Of a DNA stretch of 33,446 bases, positions 8,661 to 18,300 are shown one piece after another; the stretch's first letter is position 1; each line of letters begins with the position of its first letter. The stretch spans positions 1 through 33,446 of the forward strand of contig NZ_MDZA01000328.1 in the NCBI RefSeq assembly GCF_001816125.1, in the 5' to 3' direction. The stretch is from Hymenobacter coccineus. Its GTDB lineage: Bacteria; Bacteroidota; Bacteroidia; Cytophagales; Hymenobacteraceae. The position numbers and the translations under genes are program-made. The notes under the pieces were generated by a model. It ran no database searches and was not told the origin of the DNA. It saw nothing but the letters and a program-made list of their open reading frames with translations.

Positions 8661-8768
8661 AGCTGTTAGCTACTAGCTGTTGGCTATTAGCTCCGCACCT
8701 TGCCCACTTGGGCAAGGCTTTTATATTTTCTTACGTAGCTAACAGCCAACAGCTAGTAGCTAACAGCT
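8661..8768. repeat. 25-bp inverted repeat enclosing a terminator
   Basis: The arms 8661-8685 and 8744-8768 are perfect reverse complements (core AGCTGTTAGCTACTAGCTG). They flank an inner hairpin at 8698-8717. The arms are built from iterations of the AGCT/TAGC tetramers. The right arm ends 9 nt before the murA ATG. Confidence 0.85.
8698..8720 (+). terminator. Rho-independent terminator after the DUF4290 gene
   Basis: The stem CCTTGCCC/GGGCAAGG has a 4-nt loop and is followed by CTTTTATATTTTC on the plus strand. It sits inside the larger inverted repeat. Confidence 0.7.
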
Positions 8769-8777
8769 CCAATTTAA

Positions 8778-10082
8778 ATGGCTGCATTTGAAGTGCGCGG
8801 CGGCCAGCCGCTCCGCGGCGAAATCACGCCCCAAGGTGCCAAAAACGAAGCCCTGCAAATCCTCTGCGCAGTGCTGCTCACCGCCGAGCCGGTCACCATC
8901 AGCAACATCCCCGACATCCGCGACGTCAACAAGCTCATCGAACTGCTGCGCGACATGGGCGTGAAGGTGGGCAAGCTGGCCACCGACACCTACCGCTTCC
9001 AGGCCGAAGACGTGCACCTGGACTACATGGATTCGCCCGAATTCGTGAAGCAAGCCGGGGCCCTACGCGGCTCCGTGATGATCCTGGGGCCCATGCTGGG
9101 GCGCTACGGCCGCTGCCAGCTACCCAAGCCGGGCGGCGATAAAATCGGCCGCCGGCCGATGGATACGCACTTCCTTGGCCTCGAAAAGCTCGGCGGCCAG
9201 CTCACACTGGAGGGCACCGATTTTTACCGCATCAAGGCCGACGGTAAGCTCAAGGGCGCCCACATGCTGCTCGATGAGGCCTCGGTGACCGGCACGGCCA
9301 ACATCCTGATGGCCGCCGTGCTGGCCGAGGGCACCACCACCATTTACAATGCCGCCTGCGAGCCTTACTTGCAGCAGCTGTGCCGGATGCTAGTGCGCAT
9401 GGGCGCTAATATCCAAGGCATTGGCTCGAACTTGCTCACTATCGAAGGCGTGGAAAGCCTAGGCGGCACCGAGCACCGCATGCTACCCGACATGATTGAA
9501 ATCGGTTCTTTCATCGGCCTGGCGGCCATGACGGGTTCCGAAATCACCATCAAGGATTGCCAGATTCCGGAGTTGGGCCTCATCCCGGACACGTTCCGCA
9601 AGCTGGGCATCCAGTTGGAGTTCCGCGGCGACGACATCTACATCCCGGCCCAGCCGCACTACGAAATCAACACTTACCTCGACGGCTCCATCCTCACCGT
9701 CAGCGACCACACGTGGCCGGGCTTCACGCCCGATTTGCTCAGCATTGTGCTCGTGGTGGCCTGCCAGGCCAAGGGCACGGTGCTCATCCACCAAAAAATG
9801 TTCGAGAGCCGCCTGTTTTTCGTCGATAAGCTCATCGACATGGGGGCCCAAATCATCCTCTGCGACCCGCACCGCGCTACCGTCATCGGCCTCGACCAGC
9901 GCACGCGCCTACGCGGCATCACCATGACCTCGCCCGACATTCGGGCCGGCGTGGCCCTGCTCATCGCCGCGCTCAGCGCCGAGGGCAACAGCACCATCCT
10001 CAACGTGGAGCAGATTGACCGCGGCTACCAGTTCATCGACCAGCGCCTCAACGCATTGGGCGCCGATATTCGGCGGCTGTAG
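8778..10082 (+). CDS. murA: UDP-N-acetylglucosamine 1-carboxyvinyltransferase, Asp-type active site
   Basis: This enzyme catalyses the first committed step of peptidoglycan synthesis: transfer of enolpyruvate from PEP to UDP-GlcNAc in the cytosol. The 434-residue length and the inverted alpha/beta barrel signatures (GGQPLRGEITPQGAKNEAL with the substrate-binding Lys-Asn, DEASVTGTANILMAAVLAEG, YLDGSILTVSDHTWPGF, PDIRAGVALLIAAL, GYQFIDQRLNALGA) identify it firmly. The active-site loop reads LPKPGGDKIGRRPMDTH, so residue 121 is Asp where most MurA enzymes have the Cys that fosfomycin alkylates (Cys115 in E. coli). Cys-to-Asp MurA variants, as in mycobacteria and Chlamydia, stay active but resist fosfomycin. 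A strong terminator follows the gene. Confidence 0.96.
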   Translation: MAAFEVRGGQPLRGEITPQGAKNEALQILCAVLLTAEPVTISNIPDIRDVNKLIELLRDMGVKVGKLATDTYRFQAEDVHLDYMDSPEFVKQAGALRGSVMILGPMLGRYGRCQLPKPGGDKIGRRPMDTHFLGLEKLGGQLTLEGTDFYRIKADGKLKGAHMLLDEASVTGTANILMAAVLAEGTTTIYNAACEPYLQQLCRMLVRMGANIQGIGSNLLTIEGVESLGGTEHRMLPDMIEIGSFIGLAAMTGSEITIKDCQIPELGLIPDTFRKLGIQLEFRGDDIYIPAQPHYEINTYLDGSILTVSDHTWPGFTPDLLSIVLVVACQAKGTVLIHQKMFESRLFFVDKLIDMGAQIILCDPHRATVIGLDQRTRLRGITMTSPDIRAGVALLIAALSAEGNSTILNVEQIDRGYQFIDQRLNALGADIRRL

Positions 10083-10110
10083 GGCCCCAGCTCGTATATT
10101 TTTAGACAGC

Positions 10111-10143
10111 AAAAAGCCCGCTCGAAACCGAGCGGGCTTTTTG
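10111..10143. terminator. Bidirectional terminator between murA and the holin-like gene
   Basis: The stem AAAAAGCCCGCTCG/CGAGCGGGCTTTTT serves the plus strand (T-tract TTTTTGTTT). It also serves the minus-strand gene that ends at 10181. Confidence 0.85.
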
Positions 10144-10180
10144 TTTGTGCGCATTTGGCCGGTGGGCCAACGATTGATGC

Positions 10181-10519
10181 CTAGTCCAGTACGGCGTCTA
10201 CCACGGTGTTCACCACGGCCAGGCCCAAGCTAAATAACAGCGCGTTCAGGAAGCCGTGCACGTCGAAGCTGCTCATCAGGTAATCGGCAATTTTAATGAT
10301 GATAACGTTGATAACCAGCGAGAACAAGCCCAATGTGAGGATGTTGATGGGCAAGCTCAGCAAGCTGAGGATGGGCTTAACAACGGCGTTGAGGATGCCC
10401 AACACAATGATCAGGACGGCGGCCGAACCCACGCCGCCGAGGGCCACGCCCGGCAGCACCTGGCTTAGCCCGTACACGAGCACGGCGGTGAGTAAAAATT
10501 TGAGGATGAAACTAAGCAT
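10181..10519 (-). CDS. Small four-helix membrane protein, phage-holin superfamily IV (YvlD-like)
   Basis: This 112-residue, very hydrophobic protein has about four membrane helices: residues ~3-22, ~30-50, ~56-80 and ~90-110. Its pattern is that of the YvlD/phage holin superfamily IV: an early VLPGV motif, then LGILNAVVKPILSLLSLPINILTLGLF with the characteristic NAVVKPIL and LPIN-LTLGLF blocks. The family is widespread in bacteria and, despite the name, mostly not phage-derived; its role is unclear. The start lies 50 nt downstream of the end of the agmatinase gene on the same strand with no terminator between, so the two are probably co-transcribed. Confidence 0.88.
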   Translation of the reverse strand: MLSFILKFLLTAVLVYGLSQVLPGVALGGVGSAAVLIIVLGILNAVVKPILSLLSLPINILTLGLFSLVINVIIIKIADYLMSSFDVHGFLNALLFSLGLAVVNTVVDAVLD

Positions 10520-10569
10520 GGTAATAAAGCGGTGTTTGGATGAGTGACCCGGCTTCTACGGCGGCGGGG

Positions 10570-11661
10570 CTATTCGTGTTTTCGGGCGGTGAGGCGGCCT
10601 TGCGACACGGCCATCCAGTTGGCCATCTGGTAGAGCAGGCGGGCCCCCACAATGCCGTTCCAATCGGTATCGCCGGGGGCCACTTCGTTGAGGTCGCACC
10701 CGATGATGGTGATGCCGGCCCGCACAATGCTGCGGATGAGGAACGTGGCTTCCTCGTACTCCAGCCCGCCGGGCACGGGCGTGCCGGTGCCGGGGCACAG
10801 CTTGGGGTCAAGGCCGTCAATATCGAAGCTGATGTACACCTTGGGCGGCAGCTGGGCAATGATTTTGCCGCACACCTTTTTCCACGACTTCTTGGCGTAG
10901 CGCTCCTCGCTCAGAAACCGCTGGCCAAACAGCGCCACCCGCCCGTGCGATTGCTCGATGAACTCAGCCTCCTGCTGGCAATAGTCGCGGATGCCCACCT
11001 GCACCAGTTTTTTCACCTGCGGCAGCGCCAAAGCATTGTGCATTATGCTGGCGTGCGAATACTTAAAGCCTTCGTAAGCCGGCCGCAGGTCGCAGTGCGC
11101 GTCGATTTGCAGAATGGCAAATTCCTTGTGGCGCGCCGCAAGCGCATCCATAAAGCCCAAAGGCGTGCTGTGGTCGCCACCGAGCACCATCACCGCCTGG
11201 CCCCCGTCAAGCAGGGCCCCTGTTTTAGCAGCCAGCCACTGGCGCAATTTGTCTCCCTCGGCGTTGACGAGGGCGGGCACGGCCCGCATGGCCTCGGCGC
11301 CGGCGGTGGGCTCACCGGCCTCCAGCCAGCCGATGTAGTCGGCGGCCAGGGGGCGCAGGCGGGCGCTGGTGGCAGCCACTTCGGCGTCGGCTTCTTCCAG
11401 GGCCAGGCCCAGCTGCCAGGCGTTGGGCAGGTCGGGGTCGTAGAGGTCTACTTGCAGGGAAGCCTCGTGCACGGCGGCGGGGCCCTGGGCGGTGCCGGCG
11501 CGGTAGCTCACGGTCACTTCCCAGGGCACGGGCACCACCACCACCTGGGCCTCTTCGGCCGTAAAGGGTAGGCCAAAAAGCCCGCCCTCGGCGTCGCCGG
11601 GCGCATTGGGGTCGAACTGGGCAATTTTGCGGGCGCGGGCAGCGGAGCCGGAATCAGGCAT
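10570..11661 (-). CDS. Agmatinase/arginase-family ureohydrolase
   Basis: This binuclear-manganese ureohydrolase probably releases urea from agmatine, giving putrescine, although formimidoylglutamase or another guanidino-hydrolase is possible. All metal ligands are visible in the 363-residue protein: H164 in GGDHS, D187, H189 and D191 in DAHCD, and D280 and D282 in SFDIDGLDP. The following PGTGTPVPGGL loop is the family substrate-loop motif. About 80 extra N-terminal residues precede the usual core, as in several Bacteroidota homologues. The start at 11661 (MPDSGSAARARKI) is preferred; an upstream in-frame ATG at 11694 is possible. Minus-strand TATTTTG near 11698 is a weak -7 candidate. It precedes the holin-like gene and no arginine decarboxylase is adjacent, so the pathway assignment is inferred. 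Confidence 0.85.
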   Translation of the reverse strand: MPDSGSAARARKIAQFDPNAPGDAEGGLFGLPFTAEEAQVVVVPVPWEVTVSYRAGTAQGPAAVHEASLQVDLYDPDLPNAWQLGLALEEADAEVAATSARLRPLAADYIGWLEAGEPTAGAEAMRAVPALVNAEGDKLRQWLAAKTGALLDGGQAVMVLGGDHSTPLGFMDALAARHKEFAILQIDAHCDLRPAYEGFKYSHASIMHNALALPQVKKLVQVGIRDYCQQEAEFIEQSHGRVALFGQRFLSEERYAKKSWKKVCGKIIAQLPPKVYISFDIDGLDPKLCPGTGTPVPGGLEYEEATFLIRSIVRAGITIIGCDLNEVAPGDTDWNGIVGARLLYQMANWMAVSQGRLTARKHE

Positions 11662-11851
11662 CGGAATACGAATGAGTGGGGCAGCGAATGGCAAAATACG
11701 CTAAAGCGCGAAACTAACGCTCCGCGCATTGCTGCCCAAGTGAAGATAGATGAAGAAGGCAGGAACGGGAGTTACTGCCCAATTTTGGGCGGCTAGGCTG
11801 CGCACGGGGCCCCATCGGGCGCGAAACCGTTGCTTCGCGCGAAAGGCCCAA

Positions 11852-12487
11852 TCAGGCCCCGGCCAGCTGCTTGCCGAGGAAATCATAACCGCGAATGATG
11901 TCGAGGATTTTCTCGAACGTGGCGCGGTCGAAGAACAGCATCAACGGCAGTTCCACGGAGTTGCCGTGGTCGGAGAACTGGGTAATGATGGAAAAGATGA
12001 GCGGTTGCAGCGATTCGCTGGGCACCAAGTGGTTCACCAGGGCCGTAGTATCGCCGCTAAATGTGCACGGTGGGGCCCCGTAAATGCGGGCTTTCAGAAT
12101 GTTGGCCAGCTGCGTGACGAGGGCCCCGGTGATGATGTTGCTAATTTCGAGCAGCAGCGACTCTTGCAACTCGTTGACCTGCACGGAATCGGGCACTTGC
12201 ATCCGCAAGCACACCCGCGAGAGCCGCTGCACGTGCTGGCCCGAGAAAAACATGAGCGTAGTCCCCGTAAAATCGCCCCGGATGTCGGACTGAATGACCG
12301 CGTGGTTGGTACTGTACTCCCGCACACGCATCAAGATATCCTCACTCTCGAGCAGGTCCAAGCTGGGTACTTCGAGCAGTACTTTCTCCTGCGCGACCAC
12401 GGCGAACGAGTCGGCGGCACGAGCCAGCCCAATGTTCAGAATTTCGCGGATGATGTCGCGCTCCAGCTCGGTCATTGATAAATTCAT
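11852..12487 (-). CDS. cheC: CheC-family phosphatase of CheY-P
   Basis: This 211-residue protein of the CheC/CheX/FliY fold is expected to dephosphorylate the phosphorylated response regulator and so end the signal. It has two copies of the phosphatase signature E-x2-N-x~21-P: E15/N18 ending at P41, and E114/N117 ending at P139. The surrounding stretches ERDIIREILNIGLARAADSF and LLLEISNIITGALVTQLANI are typical. The usual partner CheD is not next to it. The gene is last in the operon, 70 nt after cheA. An alternative start four codons in (12475) is possible. Downstream to 11700 I see two short hairpins without T-tracts and no further gene. Confidence 0.85.
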   Translation of the reverse strand: MNLSMTELERDIIREILNIGLARAADSFAVVAQEKVLLEVPSLDLLESEDILMRVREYSTNHAVIQSDIRGDFTGTTLMFFSGQHVQRLSRVCLRMQVPDSVQVNELQESLLLEISNIITGALVTQLANILKARIYGAPPCTFSGDTTALVNHLVPSESLQPLIFSIITQFSDHGNSVELPLMLFFDRATFEKILDIIRGYDFLGKQLAGA

Positions 12488-12557
12488 AATGGAACTAATC
12501 TAAGGCAATTAAGGCGTCTGGCGGGAAAGATGAGGGCAGAATGAGCAATACGAAAAA

Positions 12558-14204
12558 CTATGCCCGGCGGGCAACAAATAAGCGGGTAAGCGCGGGCACA
12601 TCCAGCACCAGGCACACCTGCCCGCTGCCAAGCAGCGTCACGCCCCCAAACAAGTCAATGGTGTCCAGGGGCTTGCCCAGGGGCTTGACCACAATGCTCT
12701 GCTGGCGTAGAAAACGGTCAACAAGCAACCCCAAGCGGCGGTTATTGTAGTTAACGACGAGTACCTGCTGGGGCCCCTGGAGCTGGTTTTTGTTGGCAGC
12801 GGGCAAAGGCTCAGCGCCTTCCACGTGCAGCAACTCGCGCAGCGGCACCACCGGCACGGCCTGGCCCTGCACGTGGGCCAGCAGCAGGCCGCCGGCCACC
12901 GAAAACTCCTCGGGGCGCAGGGCCAGCACCGTATCGGTGTGCAGGAGCGGCACAGCGTAGGGCCGGTCATCCAGCTCCACCAGCAGGGCCCCCTTCACGG
13001 CAATGGAAGTGGGCAGCACCAGCGTAAACGCAGTACCCTGGCCCCGCACCGACTCGATGCGCAACTGGCCCCCTAGCGAATCCAGGGCCCGCTTCACCAC
13101 GTCGAGGCCCACGCCGCGGCCCGAAATGTCGGTCACCTGCGCCGCAGTGGAGAAGCCGGGCTCAAACAAGAAGGCCCACACCGCTTGCTCATCAAGGGTG
13201 GCGGCCAGCTCGGTGGTCGTCAGGCCGCGCTCCACAGCCTTGCGGCGCACAACTTCGGTGTCGATGCCAGGGCCGTCGTCGGCAATCTGAATCAGCACGT
13301 CGTCGCGCTCGGTGAGGGCCGACAGGCGCAGCTGGCCAACGCGCGGCTTGCCGGCCGCCGCGCGCTGGGCGGGGGCTTCCAGGCCGTGGCTCACAGCGTT
13401 GCGCACGAGGTGCAGCAGCGCATCAGTAATGATTTGTAGCACGTTGCGGTCAATCTGCACGTCCTGGCCGCTCAGGGTCAATTCCACTTCCTTGCCCTCG
13501 GCGGTGGCCACGTCGCGCACCACCCGCGGGAATTTATTCAGCAGCACGCCCACGCCCACCAGCCGCACGTCCATCACGCTGTACTGCAAATCATCGGAAA
13601 TGCGGAACAAGTGGCGGGCCGTGGCCTGCAATGCCGGGTGGCCAATTTCGTCGGCCAGCGTCAGGATCCGGTCCCGGTCGATTACCAGCTCCCCCACTAA
13701 ATTCAGCAGCTTATCGAGCTTGCGCACCTGGATGTACACCAAGTCCGAGAGCTCCATCTTGCGGTTGTCCTCCTCCCCCGGGGCCCCGTCAGCTTCGGCA
13801 GCGACGGGTAGCACAGGCTCTTCGCCCCGCGCCAGGCGGTCGAGGTTGTCGAGCAGGTCGGTGGCGTCGGGCAGGGGCTGGTCGGCCCCCACGGCCCGAA
13901 TCATGGCCCCCAGCGCGTCCAGGCCCGTGAAGATTACCGGTACTAACGAGCCGGCAAACTCGCGCTGCTTGTCGCGGATGAGCCCAAAAATCGTTTCCAA
14001 GTGGTGGGCCACCTCGCCAATAGCGGTGTGCCCCATCGCCCGGGCGTTCGACTTCAGGTTGTGCATGAGCCGGAACAACTCGTTGAGGGCGGGCACGTCG
14101 GCCGGGCTACGCTCCAGCTCGCTCAGGTGCCGGCCCATGGCCTCGTAGTATTCCAACGCCTCGGCCATGAACAGCTCGCGGTATTCTTGTTCGCGGGCGG
14201 TCAT
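12558..14204 (-). CDS. cheA: Chemotaxis histidine kinase CheA
   Basis: This 548-residue signalling kinase autophosphorylates and passes phosphate to CheY. Domains in order are: a P1/HPt domain (1-~105) with the phosphorylatable H48 in LMHNLKSNARAMGH; a short linker in place of a P2 CheY-docking domain; a P3 dimerisation region from about 150 (RKLDKLLNLVGELVIDRDRI); a P4 ATPase with N-box HLVRNAVSHGLE, G1 DDGPGI and G2 GRGVGLDVVK; and a P5 CheW-like domain over the last ~135 residues. At 548 residues it is shorter than E. coli CheA because P2 is absent or minimal. It lies between cheY and cheC on the same strand. The ATG at 14204 starts exactly at the HPt domain. Confidence 0.94.
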   Translation of the reverse strand: MTAREQEYRELFMAEALEYYEAMGRHLSELERSPADVPALNELFRLMHNLKSNARAMGHTAIGEVAHHLETIFGLIRDKQREFAGSLVPVIFTGLDALGAMIRAVGADQPLPDATDLLDNLDRLARGEEPVLPVAAEADGAPGEEDNRKMELSDLVYIQVRKLDKLLNLVGELVIDRDRILTLADEIGHPALQATARHLFRISDDLQYSVMDVRLVGVGVLLNKFPRVVRDVATAEGKEVELTLSGQDVQIDRNVLQIITDALLHLVRNAVSHGLEAPAQRAAAGKPRVGQLRLSALTERDDVLIQIADDGPGIDTEVVRRKAVERGLTTTELAATLDEQAVWAFLFEPGFSTAAQVTDISGRGVGLDVVKRALDSLGGQLRIESVRGQGTAFTLVLPTSIAVKGALLVELDDRPYAVPLLHTDTVLALRPEEFSVAGGLLLAHVQGQAVPVVPLRELLHVEGAEPLPAANKNQLQGPQQVLVVNYNNRRLGLLVDRFLRQQSIVVKPLGKPLDTIDLFGGVTLLGSGQVCLVLDVPALTRLFVARRA

Positions 14205-14321
14205 AAGCGACGTGTTAAATAACCATTAATCCCTTGGGGCCCCAGGGGAAGGCGCGCACTGACACCGGCCGGTTTAGCACTGCCAAACCGGGCAGGGCGG
14301 GCCGCCCCCAGGGCCGGGGCA

Positions 14322-14696
14322 CTACGCTGCATCGCCGCCCAGCGCCGACCCCACAATCTCCAGCACGCGCTCTTCCGAGAATGGCTTCACGATGTAGGCC
14401 AGGGCCCCGTTCTCGATGGCTTCGTTTACGATAACCTCTTGGCCCACGGCGCTGCACATCACCACTTTGGCATCGGGTGCCTCCTTGCGCAGGCCGCGCA
14501 GCACGTCGAGGCCGGTGTTGTCAGGCAGAATCACGTCCAGGGTAATGAGGTCGGGCTTGGTGGCAGCGGCCATCTCCAGCGCCTGCTGGCCATTGGCGGC
14601 CTCGCCCACCACCTCGTAGCCGGCATCGGTGAGCATGTTCTTGAGCATCGTGCGCATATAAAAGGAGTCGTCGACGATGAGGATGCGCTTATTCAT
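14322..14696 (-). CDS. cheY: CheY-type single-domain response regulator
   Basis: This 124-residue receiver domain has no output domain. The conserved residues are all present: acidic pocket D9-D10, phosphoacceptor D54 in LITLDVILPD, S82 in VVMCSA and K104 in YIVKPFSEE. It is presumably phosphorylated by the CheA encoded next to it and dephosphorylated by the CheC-like protein. The output target is not visible in this window: no flagellar genes are present, so regulation of gliding, type IV pili or another process is inferred rather than seen. The gene is 91 nt after cheW and 117 nt before cheA. Confidence 0.93.
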   Translation of the reverse strand: MNKRILIVDDSFYMRTMLKNMLTDAGYEVVGEAANGQQALEMAAATKPDLITLDVILPDNTGLDVLRGLRKEAPDAKVVMCSAVGQEVIVNEAIENGALAYIVKPFSEERVLEIVGSALGGDAA

Positions 14697-14787
14697 TATA
14701 AAAGGACAGAAAGGTAAACGGAATGAAGAGAAGATGGGGCCCCAGGGGATAGGTGGCTATACGGGCCGCTGGCGGCAAAGGTGCTGG

Positions 14788-15303
14788 TTAATTCGGCAGC
14801 CGCAGTATCTCGGTATGGGTCAGCAATTTGCGCATGTCAAGCACGATGATGACGCTGCCATCGGGCAGTTTGGCGATGCCCTCCAGGTAGCGCTCGCGCT
14901 GCCCGCTGTCCTGCAGAAACTCGGGCGCCGCCTCGATAGCGGCCGCCGGCAGCCGCAGCGGCCGGGGCACTTCGCGCACGGCCAAGCCGATGGTGTAGTC
15001 GGCGGCTTCCACGGCGATGGTGTAGCTGCGCTCGGGCAAGGGCCGCCCGGCGGGCATCAGCCCGAACCGCTCCTCCAGGTCAATGATGGCAATGATGTCG
15101 CCGCGCAGGTTCACAATGCCCTTGATGAAGGCAGGTGTTTTGGGCATGCGCGCCACTTCGGGCGTGGCCGTTACCTCGCGCACCTGCTCGATGCGGACGC
15201 CATAGTCTTCGCCAGCCAACTGAAACACAATGAGCTGCACCGTGGCTTCGGGCGCGGCCAGGGCGGCCTTGCCCCCTACGGGGCGCAGAACAGAATCGGG
15301 CAT
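14788..15303 (-). CDS. cheW: Chemotaxis coupling protein CheW
   Basis: This 171-residue scaffold protein couples receptor tips to CheA. The CheW fold covers nearly the whole length, with QLIVFQLAGEDYGVRIEQVREV, TPAFIKGIVNLRGDIIAIIDL (containing the typical GIVNLRG motif), YTIGLAVREV and a closing VIIVLDMRKLL strand. It is encoded 35 nt downstream of the receptor and upstream of cheY, which supports a single signalling operon. A short N-terminal extension of about 20 residues precedes the domain. Confidence 0.93.
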   Translation of the reverse strand: MPDSVLRPVGGKAALAAPEATVQLIVFQLAGEDYGVRIEQVREVTATPEVARMPKTPAFIKGIVNLRGDIIAIIDLEERFGLMPAGRPLPERSYTIAVEAADYTIGLAVREVPRPLRLPAAAIEAAPEFLQDSGQRERYLEGIAKLPDGSVIIVLDMRKLLTHTEILRLPN

Positions 15304-15338
15304 GGGTAAATTATTAAGCGAAGAAAACCGTCAACGAA

Positions 15339-18300
15339 TTACTTACCAGCCGTTTTAGGCTTCACTTTTTGTGGGCGCGCCTTAGGAGCAGATTGGCCAT
15401 TGGTGATTGGCGCGGGAGCAGCGGGGGCCCCGGCAGCAGTCGTTTTGCGCACAACCCGCGCAGCCGACTTAGCCGCGGGCACGGGGGCTGCCTTGGGGGC
15501 CCCCGCGGCCTTTTGGCCGTTGCTGGCCGCGGCGCGTTGCTCGGGGCGGGGGGCTGGCTGTGGGTACTGGTGCGGGCGATGATGCGGCGGCGCACCGGCG
15601 GTGCGGGCTCCGGCTCGGGCTCTGGTTCGGCCTCCACGTAGTCGCCGAGCTGGAAGGCTGAGAGGCCGAGCTGCAAGTCGTCGGCAATGTCGGTGAGGCG
15701 CTGGCTGCTGGTGGTCAGCTCCTGCATGGAGGTGCTCAGCTGCTGGGCCGTGCCGGCCACCTGCTGGGTGCCGGTGGCGGTCTGCTCGGCAATGGCCACC
15801 ACTTCCTCCACGTACTTCACTACGTCGCCAATCGAAGTGCGCTGCACCTCAGTGGCGGTGAGGATTTCGCGCGAACTGCGCAGGGTTTCCCCGCTGCTGG
15901 TGGCAATGTTTTTAAAGGCCGCGCTGGCCTCGAACGTGGCATTTTTGCCCTTCAGTACCCGCCCTTCCATCGTGCTGATGGCCGTGGCGGCGGTGGTGGT
16001 ATCCTTCTTCACGTCGTCCACCAAGGTACCGATTTCACTGGCCGACTTTCGCGAGCTTTCGGCCAGCTTGCGGATTTCCTCGGCCACCACGGCAAAGCCC
16101 CGGCCTGCCTCGCCGGCCCGGGCCGCTTCGATGGCGGCGTTCAAAGCCAGCAGGTTGGTCTGGGACGCAATGTCCGTAATCACGCTCAGCGACTTGCTGA
16201 TTTCCTGCGAGCGGGTGCTCAGCACTTCGATGGTGCGCGAGGTTTGCGAGGCGGCGCTGGAAATTTCTTCCATATTTTTCACCACTTCGGCCACCGTTTT
16301 CAGGCCCAGCTGCGAGGTTTGTTCGCCCATGATGGCCGATTTGTTCACCACGTCGGCCTTGTCAGCCGTTTCCTTGGTGGCCTGCATAATTTCCTCGATC
16401 AGCTTAAAGGCCTGGTCGGTTTTGAGGGCCTGGTTCTGGGCCCCCTCGGCCATTTGCTGCATGGCCAGCGCCACGTTGGCCGTCACGCTGCTCATGGCCT
16501 GGCCCTTCTCCACCATCTCTTCGGAAGAAGTGCCCACCACCTGGGCCGAGTCGTTGATTTCGCTTAGCAAGTCGTTCACACTCACCACGGCCAGGTTCAG
16601 GGCGCTGCTCATGGTTTCGAGGTCGCCGGCCGTCTGCACCTCCACCTGTTGGGTAAAGTCGCCTTCCGAGATGGCGCGCACCACGCGGCTCACCTCTAGC
16701 ACCGGTAGGGCAATGGCCTCCAGCAGGGCGTTGAGGGTGTCTACCAACTCTTTCCACGAGCCCGACACGTCAGTTACGGTGGCTCGCTCGGTGAGCTTGC
16801 CCTCGGCGCCGGCCACGCGGGCCACGCGGCTCACTTCCGAGGCCAGGCGGTTCAGGTCGTCCACCATGCGGTTGATGGTAGCGGCCAGGTCGGCTACTTC
16901 GCCGGCCGCTTCCAGCGTCAGTTTGCGGGTCAGGTCACCCTGGCTCACGGCCGTTACCACCGCCACAATGCCGCGTACCTGCGTCGTCAGGTTGGCCGCC
17001 ATCACGTTCACGTTGTCCGTCAGGTCTTTCCAAGTGCCCGATACGTCGGGCACGTTGGCCTGGCCGCCAAGCTGGCCCTCAGTGCCCACCTCGCGGGCCA
17101 CGCGGGTCACCTCGCCGGCGAAGATGTTGAGCGAGTCCACCATCTGGCTCAGGATGTTCTTCAGGTCCAGGATCTCGCCCTGCGCGTCCACCGTCATTTT
17201 CTGGCTCAGGTCGCCCCGCGCACGGCCGTGGCCACGTTGGCAATGTCGCGCACCTGAGAAGTCAGGTTCGCCGCCATCGTGTTCACGTTGTCCGTCAGCT
17301 CCTTCCAGGTGCCGGCGGCCCGGGGCACCACGGCCTGGCCGCCGAGCTTGCCCTCTGTGCCCACCTCGCGGGCCACCCGCGTCACCTCGTCGCCGAACAC
17401 GTTCAGCGAGTCCACCATCTGGTTGAGAATATTTTTCAGCTCCAGGATTTCGCCCTTCACGTTCACCGTCATCTTCTGGCTCAGGTCGCCGCGGGCTACG
17501 GCCGTGGCAACGTTGGCAATGTCACGCACCTGGCTCGTCAGGTTCGCCGCCATGTTGTTCACGTTATCCGTCAGGCCTTTCCACACGCCGCTCACGCCGG
17601 GCACCAGGGCCTGGCCGCCGAGCTGGCCCTCGGTGCCTACGTCCTGGGCCACGCGGCTCACCTCGCCAGCAAACAGGTTGAGCGAATCCACCATGCCGTT
17701 GAGGTTCTGCTTGAGCTGCAACAGCTCGCCTTTCAGCTCCACGGTTACTTTCTGGCTGAGGTCGCCGCGGGCCACTGCGGTGGCCACGTTGGCAATGTCG
17801 CGCACCTGGCTTGTCAGATTCAGCGCCATCGTGTTCACATTGTCCGTCAGCTCCTTCCACACCCCGCCGGCATTAGGCACCACGGCTTGGCCGCCCAAGC
17901 GGCCCTCGGTGCCCACGTCCTGGGCCACGCGGCTCACCTCGGAGGCAAACACGTTCAGGTTGTCAATCGTCTTGTTGATGGTTTCAGCCATCACCTTGAA
18001 GTCGCCCGACACCGGAATCTGGAAGCTCTCGTCGAGGTTGCCGCGGCTAATGTTTTTCAGCACCTTGCCCACCTCCAACACCGGCACGGCGATGCTGTCC
18101 ACCAGGCCGTTGATGTTGTTGATCATGTCGCGCCAGAAGCCCGAGGCCCCGTCGGCCGAGCCCGGGCCTTGAGGTTGCCTTCCACGCCGGCCACCTTGCT
18201 AATGCGCGACACCTCGCCTCCCACCCCGCCGATCATGGCGACCATGGAGTTGTAGGCTTCGGCAATTTCTGAGAAGATGTCGTCGTTTTGCTTGGTCAGG

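Noticed and set aside
10181..10519. Prophage remnant suggested by the holin-like protein
   Set aside because: The superfamily is common in chromosomes, and there are no other phage genes nearby.
10540..11571. 343-codon open frame antisense to the ureohydrolase
   Set aside because: All metal-binding motifs of the ureohydrolase lie on the other strand; the frame shows no family pattern.
11777..11840. Short hairpins after cheC as an operon terminator
   Set aside because: The stems (GCCCAA/TTGGGC and GCGCGAA/TTCGCGC) have no T-tract on the minus strand.
15687..17426. 579-codon open frame antisense to the receptor
   Set aside because: Ser/Arg-rich shadow of the HAMP repeats; it simply mirrors their periodicity.
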